DNA of 64,000 bases from Neoscytalidium dimidiatum (lineage: Eukaryota; Ascomycota; Dothideomycetes; Botryosphaeriales; Botryosphaeriaceae), in NCBI GenBank assembly GCA_037367355.1, contig CM074697.1:2046001-2110000 (forward strand), given 5' to 3'. Below the pieces are notes generated by a model. The model was given only the letters and a program-made list of their open reading frames with translations, ran no database searches and was not told the DNA's origin. The position numbers were made by a program, and so were the translations under genes. Shown here one piece after another: positions 48,050 through 57,941 of this stretch; position 1 is the first letter of the stretch; the number at the start of each line of letters is the position of its first letter.

Positions 48050-48871
48050 GCATCGTCGTTGTAGGTGCGGTGAAGCAGGTCCGCAAGGGCGAAGAGCTTG
48101 GCCAGCTTGGAGAGCGTGAAACAATTCACGAAACACACTTCTGAGGCAGAGACTTTTCCGATGGCGTGTGGCTTATGCGGGTTATCGGTCTAGATGGCTG
48201 CTAGCTCGATGAACACGTACACATTGATGCGGATGCGGTCGTATAAAGGAAGCGCTTCCTGAAAGAGGAACATAATTAGCAGTACGATGAAGACTACAAA
48301 CTCGACCTCGTCACCGACACCAAGACCATCCATATGAAAACCAACGAGCGGCCACACAAACGGGAATGGCCGCACTTCCGCCGACCAAAAACCCCACAAA
48401 CGCCATTTATCGACTGCGCTACCCTTACGCAACTCACCACCGTCCTCTTCCCCAATCCGCAATTCTCCTCGAAGCCGCCGCCTTCCTCAACTGCCTCTCC
48501 ACCACCGTCTCGTCTATCGACCCCCACGCCTTCACCGCCCTCCTCCTCCCGTACCTCGCCACCTTACCCACCAGAGCCCCGCCAACCCCCATCGCCTCCT
48601 CATCCCCTCCCCTCCACACCCTCTGCACCAACGTCCTCACCGCCCACCACCACAAACCACCCACATCACCTGGACGCGCCCGCGCGTCCACTGCCCCTGC
48701 GCCAACTGCTGCGCCCTCCACGACTTCATGGCCGATGCCCGCAGGAGGAAGGCGCGGCGACGGCACTTGCATGAGATGCTGGATCGCACGGGGGTCGACA
48801 GCGTGCATGAGACGCGGAGGGGTGGGAGTCCGCAGGTGATGATCGAGCGGAAGACGGGATGGGGTGTTTGA
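48050..48871 (+). pseudogene. Frameshifted remnant of an unidentified fungal protein
   Basis: Several plus-strand segments look coding but in different frames. About 48070-48330 reads VRKGEELGQLGERETIHE, FSDGVWLMRVIGLDGC and DEDYKLDLVTDTKTIHMKTN with interspersed stops. 48366-48660 reads ILLEAAAFLNCLSTTVSSID and AFTALLLPYLATLPTRAPP. A third frame from about 48670 to the stop at 48871 reads HCPCANCCALHDFMADARRR and RRRHLHEMLDRTG. Joining the last two requires a one-base shift near 48670 that no GT..AG intron explains. The C-terminal Cys cluster plus RRHLHEML loosely resembles C-termini of large fungal 2OG-Fe(II) oxygenase-type proteins, but that is a weak call. Confidence 0.45.
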
Positions 48872-49226
48872 AGGGAGGAGGAGCGCGCGGGAGGAGAGGT
48901 GCAGGGGCGTTGAGGGAGTGGTTGGGCAGGGTGTGAGCGGTTGATCGGTGGTGGTCGGGCTAGGAGTGCTGGGAGAGTGTCGTCTGCGGAAGCTGGTTGG
49001 TTGGTTGAAGCGGAAGGCGGCGGGAGCGGAGGTGGTCGACTCCACGGCTTCTTTGAAGGATGAAGGTGTGGGAGGGGTTGCGAAGAGGAAGATTGGTGAG
49101 GTGGATGTGGTTGGCCTTAACGGGGAGCGGGAACTCGCTTTTAGTAATATCTTCTTTTCACTAAAGATTAAATAAATATATTAGAAACCTCCCGTCCTAA
49201 GCGCCCGAATTCTTATAACATATGAT
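48872..49226. other. Short intergenic region
   Basis: Between the remnant and the 3' end of the Bni4-like gene; nothing recognised. Confidence 0.5.
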
Positions 49227-51038
49227 TTAGGCATAGAACTGTGTGTAGCTTTTCGAAGACTCATGAACAACCATTTCATGCTAAAAAGTCAGTATACAAG
49301 GATTACAAAGAGCTAGGCATTGCTTACCATCTTGTAAGAATTAATCTCTGCCTTAATCGCCTGTGCCAACTGCGGCGTTATCTTATCGGCAGTCCAAACG
49401 TCTCCACGCCTATCATATTCAGAGCTGGACCAAGCGCGGTGCAGTTCAATCCGCGAGTTGAAGGTGATATTGCGCGGAGGCATGTTGGGGAGACTACTAG
49501 AGCTGTGATTGGATCTGAGGAAGTAGTTGCTGCCCCCGAGGTTGATTTCCCGAGGAGTACTCGGCATGCTGGAAGCGGGCGTCCCGTAACTGGGCGTAAG
49601 GCTCGGGCCTTTGCCAGCCAAAAATGGAGAAGGTAGCTGACTGTCGGAAAGCGGTTCTTTCTTTGTCAGCTGAAGATAAACCTGATCGTAGTGATAATGG
49701 TCTTACTTTTCAAAATTCCCTTCCTGGTGATGGGAATAGGCTTGGCAGTCACCTTATCGTCTAAAGAAGAAGCACCGAGCGAATTGCACTCAAGCTTCGA
49801 GAAGCTAGAACCACTCAGCGTGTGTTCCGTCGTGCTGGCATTGATACCCAGCTGTTCTCTCTCCTCTTCGACCGCATCACTCTTGGCAGCCCTCTTTCTG
49901 ATGAAGATGTCCCGCAACGAACGCCCTTTCTTCATGCTCTTCCCCATTTTTCGAAGCATCACCGACGCCGAAGATGCGGTTGATGAGATTGACACATTGT
50001 CTGTAGAGCCCGAGAAGATGTCGCTCCGATCCAGATAAATTCCAGAAGATCCTCGTCCGGCGTTGGCTCCCGTGCCCTCCTCTTTCCACTGCGAGCGCGT
50101 CAAGAATGCATTCTCTGTGGACGCATTGAGGAGCTCCGCATTGCTGTCGAAAGAGAACGTTTTCCTAAGTCTTGACCGAACACCTCTGGTTGTCTTTCCA
50201 TTTAAGACCGCCCGACTTTCGGTTGTCAATTCAGCGGAGGGCGCCTTGACGGTATCGTTGAGGCCATCTGTGTCAGCCGCTGTGCCTGGACGGAGATGCG
50301 ACGGGGTTTCTGTCTTTGAAGATTCGCGCGTGGGTAAAAGAAGAGATTGTGGCTTCGCGCCTACTTCAGACACCCACCAAGCACCAGCATCATGGCTTCG
50401 TGTACTTCCCGTGCGCTTAACCTGCTAAGCCTCATTAATATAGTTCCCAACCTCTAAAGGAGAAGCGTTGTATATCAGCTTAGCTTACACCTGGTGATAG
50501 CTCACTACAGTTCTTTTCTCTTGGAGGCGGAGGGTTGGGCGTACGTGCGTTTTGGCTCTTGAAAGCTATTAGTGATGTTCGTACTATGTTGCGCTTGACG
50601 CCATACTTGCTCGACGTTTGGGCGAGGCGGCGCGCCATCATCTTGGGTGCTTCTGCTGCACGGATGAGCCGTAGAAGGTGGCCTGTGCCGGCTGGACCTT
50701 GAAGATACGGTTTTCATTGACTCTTGTGGCAATGATAGACTGCTGGCTCCAGAACTGTTGCCGCTGCGACGGTAGCGATCGGGAGAAGGCCTCGTGGTTG
50801 AGAGATGATCGGGCAAAACAAGTGTTAAGCCAGAGATCGAAGTGGACAAACCTGCTGTCGACAACTGCTGACTGCCCATACTTGAGGGACGGCTTCCAAT
50901 TTTCGCACTTCGTTGAAAGCTGATCGAGTCTGGCCTGGTAGCAGGTTTGGTTGGATCGGGGTCTGCTTGGTACGCCAATAGCTGGGAGGAGGATTCCATG
51001 CGCAATGTACTGGTGGGCTGACTTTCAGTGCGAATCAT
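49227..51038 (-). CDS. Bni4-like septum/chitin-synthase targeting scaffold
   Basis: Four exons: 50506-51038, 49707-50404, 49328-49656 and 49227-49280. Introns are 101, 50 and 47 bp; the last two have GTAAGA/GTAAGC donors and clear CTGAC branches. The product is at least 537 residues, mostly disordered. VSISSTASSASVMLRKMGKSM and KGILK are in the middle. The C-terminal block RNITFNSRIELHRAW, SSEYDRRGDVWTADKITPQL, AQAIKAEINSYKM and HEMVVHESSKSYTQFYA (the last from the 54-bp exon) matches the conserved Bni4 end as I know it. Yeast Bni4 uses an RVxF-type motif here to hold PP1 (Glc7) at the bud neck; RNITF fits. The 5' end is uncertain: the frame stays open upstream of 51038 to a TGA near 51080, and an additional N-terminal exon is likely. 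The first acceptor is weak (GGGAAG). Confidence 0.72.
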
Positions 51039-52084
51039 TCTATCACTCTCTGGATGAAGGCGAGGTGATTCGCTGAATACAGGTGGTCAACTGTGAGTAG
51101 GGACATGGGTGTTGCAGTAACCATGCTGGACTACTGATCACTGAGAAGGTCACGGAAGCTTTGGAACGTACACCGGCCTCGTAGGCTGTATTCTCCACAA
51201 TATAGCAGATAGACGCGCAAAGTAGCGATCGTGAGAAACGAGGAAGCCGAGCGTCGAGACGCGTGCGCTGGCGCAAAACGGTGAATAGGATCAGGCAAAG
51301 GGGGATGTTGAGTCCTGCTTGCCCTCAGTCGGGGATTTTGAGAGCTACAAGTGTGTGAATTCACTCAAGCTGTCGCTAGACCCTTTCATGATGGCAATCT
51401 TGTACACGGATGCGCATTGGCGTACGTTTGAGGCCTACAGTGCGAAAGCAGGCCGATTCACGCCGGGTTCAATGCGTCCCGGATGCCGTATTGATTTAGG
51501 GGCTTGCGCGTCGGTTAAGCCGGTGTCAATAATCACTACGAACGCACGGTGTTTCCCCTAGAGCGGTGAAGTTCCGAAGTTAAAGATTGAATTAGCAATC
51601 ATATCGTTGGGATCTCAGTCGCTCTTACGAACCATACTTTAGCTACTAATGCGATTTCACGATCTCATCTTGCACAGCAGACGGTTGGTTCTTTTGTTTT
51701 GTTCCAGCGGACATCTTTTATTTGATGCAAGAATCCCCATAATGATCTACATGTCGTATTCGGGAGCTATTTTTAGGATCTGCTGATGCCTGAGAAAGAG
51801 TGGAGAAAGTTATACATAGCACGGCACCGGGAGCTCTATTTCCGGTATTATTTGTTTGTAAGGATGGTGTCGATGATGGATTCATAGTCCGCCTCAGCCA
51901 ATGAAGGCAGCTGTGCGTCATGCAGCCGACCGCTGTGCGCTCGCTAGAACCGTTTGACCCTTAGTGAGGCAGTGCGGTCTGACCTGCTATCTACTTACCA
52001 CATCAATTTTTTTTTATTCAGCGGCTCAGGAACGAGAATTAGCGGGGATTTTATGTCCACCCGGCCCTGGCGTACTAGTTGTGA
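51039..52084. other. Intergenic, relatively AT-rich
   Basis: It may contain an unplaced first exon or promoter of the Bni4-like gene (51039-51350). Nothing else recognised. Confidence 0.4.
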
Positions 52085-52860
52085 ATGAAGCTGCTGCTCG
52101 ACAAGAATTAGGCGCGCAGGCGCTACGGCGACGCATTCCTGAACGTAACTGAAAACCCGCACAAGAACGTCGAGCGCCTTGCGGCAGACTACCTCGCTAA
52201 CATTTATCGATACTTGCCTAAGACGCTCGAACGGTGAACTGACGGCGAGACTCTAGGGACACTTCCGTTAGAGTCCTGGTTCATCATTCTGACAATATTT
52301 GTCGGACAAGGCAAAGGGGATTACAAAACGTGCAAGGTCAGGTGGCAGGGGTTAAGCTTAGGGTGGGTGACCGAGTCTTCCTTATTCCAGAGCCAGTGGA
52401 AACGGTTGTCGCAGCGCTGAAGGATCTCGCGCATGGCAATGACGGCAGTGTGTTTGTGGTTAGGCCGGACGACGGCTTATTGGCGTGCGATTGTGGCGGC
52501 GGATCTGTTGATATTACAACTTACGTTATTAACTAGACCGAGCCGACACTTGAGTCTGAGGAGCTCCTTGTCAGCGTCTGTAGGAAGTGTGGCTCTATTT
52601 TTGTCGACCGCTACTGTTTGAGGCGGATGTCGGATACCTTCGGGCGAGCCTTTGACGGGCTTAAAGATGTGCTGAAATAGTCTGGAAGCAAACTCATGTA
52701 GGATCTTGAATACCCTAAGTGCGGGCTCAAGCATGGTAAGGACGAGGTCTATGAGGTGCCCGTGCTAGTTGTTGGAGATTCGGAAGTGTACAATTCGGAA
52801 GGGATCAAGGTTAAGATTTCGAGGTGCCGGTACGTCCCTAAATTCTATGGAATTAAAACT
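52085..52860 (+). pseudogene. Hsp70-like (HSPA12-type actin-fold ATPase) pseudogene
   Basis: Frames read in order give RRRYGDAFLNVTENPHKNVE, RLAADYLANIYRYLPKTLER, TLGTLPLESWFIILTIF, GDRVFLIPEPVETVVAALKD, LLACDCGGGSVDITTYVIN, CGSIFVDRYCLRRMSDTFGR, AFDGLKDVL and KDEVYEVPVLVVGDSEVYNS, then EGIKVKISR. CDCGGGSVDITTY is the phosphate-2 motif of the actin/Hsp70 ATPase fold, and the order matches fungal Hsp70-like accessory proteins. In-frame stops at 52109-52111 and 52235-52237, and frameshifts near 52310-52330 and after 52680, destroy the frame. The N-terminal nucleotide loop (upstream of 52085) is not identifiable. Confidence 0.8.
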
Positions 52861-53514
52861 TGCTGACTTTTGAAGATTTATAATGATAGACTTCTTTCAA
52901 TCAACAGTGTGGAGGATCATTCAGCTGCAGTGATTGAGGAGCACAACGGAAGGGTCTGCATAAATGAGAGAACCAGGTATGCCAACTTAATTGTCGGAGC
53001 AGTGGCTGATTGAACAGAATCGTTTGGGCGAGGTATGTAACCTCAATCGATGATAACATTGCAGTGGAACTAATCAGCTCGCAGGGACAATACATGGAAG
53101 AGATCAGAGATTGGATTAGGAACAGTCCATGATGCTAAATGGTAGTGATATTAGACACAAGAGTCGGGCTTCCGGAAGCGGAATCAAACGGCACCCTTTA
53201 CTCATCGAATCATAATGGAATTTTGCTAATTGAAGGGTCGTTGTCCCTGACATGATTTCGAGAAAGTCTCGCAGGTCGTTTAAGCTGCGGTCAAACAGGT
53301 TAGCAGGACGGTAAAAGGAAGGTTTGTTGCGTTGTGTGGATGGGTTGACGTCAGCGGCGCGCACGTGATTTTGTGGGAAGGAGCATTTTCGGCGGCCTTT
53401 GAAGAAGCGCTCCGATGCTGCCTTAGCCGCGTTCCTCATTGCCCGCCGTAACACCCGAAGCTTCTGCACTTCTGTTTCCTCTGCTGCCTGGGACAATGCT
53501 GACTGCACCCCGCC
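52861..53514. other. Intergenic; promoter of the X-family polymerase
   Basis: The first part may contain further decayed C-terminal sequence of the Hsp70-like remnant. The rest is promoter and leader. No gene seen. Confidence 0.5.
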
Positions 53515-55877
53515 ATGGAGGAGCAAACGCCGTTCCCAAGAGGGAAGGAGCAATTCTTCAACACCCTCTCTGCGCTGGATGATGACGAGCATGACCAGCC
53601 GCTGGACGAAGGCCGACTTGAATCTCAAAGAAGACTGATCTCAGCCACTCACAAGAGCGCCACTCCTCGGACAAATCAACAGCCATCTCGCCTTTCCAGC
53701 ACTTTCTCAGGACCGTCTTCGCCTCGTCGGGTGCCAGAGCTGCGTCAAGATCGCCCTGCGCTGGGACGGACCCTCTTCGCGCCCTCAAACCAATCTACAT
53801 TCACCGAGATATCAGCGGAGCCCCAGCTCATCCCAGACTCTTCCACGAAGTTTGAGTCGTCGCCTGTGCGGCCTTCGTCAAGCGACAGCATGGCCAGCTC
53901 CACCGCAAAACGCACGCTAGCCGAGCTCGCCCAGTTTCCTCGCGCCCCCAGCAAGCGGAAGAAGGACTCCAAGATCAAGCTCGTCCCGGAGAGCCACCGT
54001 GTCTTCAAAGACCTCGTCTTCTTCTTCTTTCCCAACAACGATACTAATGGTGCTCGCCGGATGAGGATCACCAAGGCGCTCGAGTACGGGGCAACATGGG
54101 TCGTAGAATGGTGCGACGAGGTCACGCATGTCATTATGGACAAGAACATTCGGTTCGAGGATCTTCTGAACTATCTGAAGCTCGACACATTGCCTGGCCG
54201 TGTCGTGGTCGTGAATGAGAACTACCCCGCGACTTGCATTAGCTACAAAGCACTTGTTGACTACAAGCAGCCTCAATATCGGGTACAAGGTTACCAGAGG
54301 GTGGAAGAGAACGTTGAGACCCGGGAAGGTCGGTCATTTAAAGAGCAGTCAACGCAGTCCCTCCAGCTGAAACCTGCGGGTAAGGATGTCACAGCTCTCC
54401 AACCGAGCACTCCACCAAGGTCGGAGGAGAGCAACGATGAGCATGCCCAGCATAATGCTCATCAGGAACTCACTGATTCGCGAACTGATGGAGATGGTCA
54501 GCAAATCCGTCCGCTGTTGGGACTTTACAATGATGCCCTGCAAGAGATCATCGCCGGAGCGAAGCAAGCCGAGTATCTCGTAAGTCAGGCATCGCATGCT
54601 CGCCTGATTACTTTTCCCTTCTTGTTACAGATGACTCTGCCTGTTGACTAACAGTATAGCAGCCACTGGATATCGAAGAAGAAGACTCATCACCACAGAA
54701 CAGCGACTTCGAAGGCACTGATACCGAAGACGAAAGGCCGAAGAAGACAGCAAAGAAGAGTTTCGATCAACATGCTGGATCCTCAGAACAATTCCAATGC
54801 ATGAAGAAGAACGACGGAAAAGCAAATGACACGAATCCGAATGTTCGCACAATCGAGATACTGACCGACATGGGCAATTACTACGAGCAGACGAAGGATG
54901 AATGGCGCTCGCGAGCGTACCGCAGGGCCATCTCCACCCTCCGCAAACAAGACCACAAGATCATCACCAAGGAAGACGCCCTCCGGCTCCCCTTCATCGG
55001 CGACCGCCTGGCCGCCAAGATTGAAGAAATCGTCTGGACGAACCGCCTCCGCCGCCTCGACAACGCGCGCCTCGAGCCGAGCGACGAAGCGCTGCAGACC
55101 TTCCTCAAGATCTACGGCGTTGGCCTCTCCAAGGCCAGCAAGTGGGTCATGGCTGGCATGCGTACGCTCGACGACCTCCGCACCTACAACATCCCCCTCA
55201 CGCCCACGCAGCGCGTCGGCCTCGCCCGCTACGCCGACTTCAACGCCCGCATCCCCCGCGCCGAGGTCGCCCAGCACGCCGCCGTCGTCCGCGCTGCCCT
55301 CCACGCCATCGACCCGGCCCTCACCGCCACTGTCGGCGGCTCCTACCGCCGCGGCGCGCTCGACTCCAGCGACATTGACGTCCTGATCTCGTGCCCCGGC
55401 GCCGACCTCGCCCGCCTGCAGCCCGTCGTCTTCGACGAGCTCGTCCCCGCGCTCACGGTCTCCGGCTTCCTCAAGGTCGCCCTCGCGTCTTCGCGTACCC
55501 ACGGTGGCGGCAGCGGAAGTGGTGAATCCGCCCGCGGCAGCAAATGGCACGGCGCCTGCGCGCTGCCGGCGTCGCCGGACGAGGGCCGTAAGGGGGAGGG
55601 CGCCTGGCGCCGTATTGATCTGCTACTCGTGCCGGACGCGGAGCTCGGGGCCGCGCTGATCTACTTCACGGGGAATGATATATTTAATCGGAGTATGAGG
55701 CTATTGGCGAGCAGAAAGGGAATGCGGTTGAATCAGCGGGGGTTGTATCGGGATGTGTTGAGGGGACGGGGCATGGAGAGGATGACGGGAGGGGAGTTGG
55801 TAGAGGGAAAGGGTGAGAGGAGAATCTTCGAGGTGTTGGGCGTGCCCTGGAGGCCGCCGGAGCATCGGATCTGCTGA
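53515..55877 (+). CDS. POL4: X-family DNA polymerase (Pol4 / polymerase lambda type)
   Basis: Two exons: 53515-54579 and 54660-55877, 760 residues. The 80-bp intron has a GTAAGT donor and a tandem TAGCAG acceptor. X-family polymerases fill short gaps in non-homologous end joining and base-excision repair in the nucleus. A Ser/Pro-rich N-terminus precedes a BRCT-like domain (about 160-260: VFKDLVFFFFPNN, ALEYGATWVVEW, VTHVIMDK). An acidic linker follows. The 8-kDa/HhH region has YEQTKDEWRSRAYRRAISTL, LPFIGDRLAAKIEEI and YGVGLSKASKW. The palm carries GGSYRRG (581-587), catalytic D593 and D595 in DIDVLI, and the third Asp D675 in RIDLLLVP. YFTGNDIFNRSMR and NQRGLY complete the X-family signature. 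Confidence 0.93.
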
Positions 55878-57941
55878 GGGGGTGATAGGGGGGAAGGTGT
55901 GCGCAGGGAGGTGGAGGGGAGTGGCTATTGGTAAGGGTGAGGTATCTTAGGATTAGATGCTGGTTTTGATTGATCGATCAGTTCTTCTTGGCGTTTGGGT
56001 GATTGGAGCTTCGGATTTTGGATGCCAAGGCCCTTACAATTCGCACTACCCCTTGCCTGGTGGCAGCTGCAGTTTACTCGCCTTTGAATAATTACTGCTC
56101 CTAAATGACGGGAGATTCACTACAAACACAGTGTTGTGTTCAAATCTTTTGACCGTGTTCTTGAGGCAAAATCCCACCGACTTCCTCTTCCTTTTCTCCT
56201 CTCTTTGTCTCCTATACACGCGACGTGGCTGCCAGGTTCTATAGAAGTTCTGTAATCCATAGCTTCATGATGACACAATAGTGGGCTGCATCGAGTTCAT
56301 ATGCTTTCCAGCATTTCTCCAAGTTAAAAGTTTCCAAGCTTCGACCTGGAATCGTAAGAGTTCCGAAACCAAGAGTCAAGAGCCTTGCGACGTTTTGGTA
56401 CTTCTTACAAAGAAATAGTGGACGGTGTGCTTCCCGTGAAATGGTTTTCACAGTGTAGATTATTGTTTTCAGGTGTTCAATGACCTAGACACTCGATATG
56501 TTGAATCCTGAAGAATAAGTGGAAGGGGAAAAAAAAAAACTACTGAGTTGAGAGAGCGCTTCTGTAGTGTCAAGGCGTGTCAAATGCTCGCGCGTCAAAT
56601 GCTCGCTTAACACTGCCAGGATCATGTGGCTATGGGAAGTCAGAAGCACGAAGGCTTCATCAGCTGCGCCCCGGAGTTTACGCAACCCTCAAAGTGATAT
56701 AGTGAATGCAATTATTTTAATGTTATTTCTAATCCGCAGCTAGGTTGTTTCATTACCGTAGTAATCGAGCGGAGATGGGGTCCTTGCCCGCTTTGAGTCT
56801 ACGCCAATGAGAATTAGCCGCAGAATACCTTCCTTAAAGATGATAGATGCTAAGTCCCACTCTCCTTGGTTGATAATGTAGATGATCAATATCTCATATC
56901 GAAACTATCGAACCCCGTTCAATTGTGTTATTATAAATAATCTATCGAGCGCTTGGCTGATACATCAGAACCGAGCACAAAGCGAACAGTCGGAACTTCA
57001 GCAGGGTCCGAGCATGGATGATGCTAGCACCCATAATCATCAGTGCTTGACGTGCACGCACGTTATTATCATCTTTTGTGAATTTTAGACCATCCTTTAC
57101 GTTACACGCGAGAAGGTACATAAAAGTGGATCCTTTCACTGGAAGGAACCAGAGAGTATCTCGGGAGTTTTCTATGAGCTCGAAGTCATTGTCGGCAGAC
57201 ACGGCTTTCCGCATCTGCGGCTGGTGTAAGATTATTGAAGCAGAAATCCTCAAGGCCGCGAATATATAAGCGAAGATAACAGGATTAAGGCCTAGGTATC
57301 CTGGGGTCTTCTGACGAAGGTCAGAGACACCATGAACTATTGCAAACATCCTGATGTCAGAATGGCTGCTTTAAGTGCCCGTGGCAATAGGCTAGCCTTC
57401 CTCATGAGCTAATCATGTGATAGGTCAGTCCGGTAAGCACCCCCAATCACGACACTCTTTGGAATCTCCAAAGTGTAATGTCCACATTTGACAGGCTCCT
57501 TGCGGATGTTCAAGTTGAGGACGAGCATGGTAATTCTTGTGTACATATTATGCCAGCAGCTCACAGAATTGAAAAGGGGCTGAACGTACTACATAGACAG
57601 TTCAAGCAGCTTTGCGGAAATCAGCTTTGCGGAAATAGTTGGTGATGATATCAGCGTCATTGCGTTCAAAATACAGTCCTTACTCATGCTCTTGCCGAAA
57701 GTCACGATACTTTGTAAATGGCCTGGCACTATAAAGGCCATTTCTTCATACGTTGGTAAGCTTTGTTAGACACGGAGAGAAGGCAAGTCCATTGCGACGA
57801 AATAGAGGATGTGCGATAGCCATGGTATTGAAGACCATAATGCCGTACGGACTGAATCATTCCTGTGTATGCATGCTGCTTCTCATCCATGACACTTGAA
57901 AAAGTGCTCGCTCCAAAATCCACTGGCCACCTTCGAAGCAC
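55878..57941. other. Intergenic of 2.1 kb, relatively AT-rich
   Basis: No gene recognised on either strand; frames are short with no domain motifs. The sequence resembles the other degraded intervals. A run of A lies near 56529. Confidence 0.45.
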
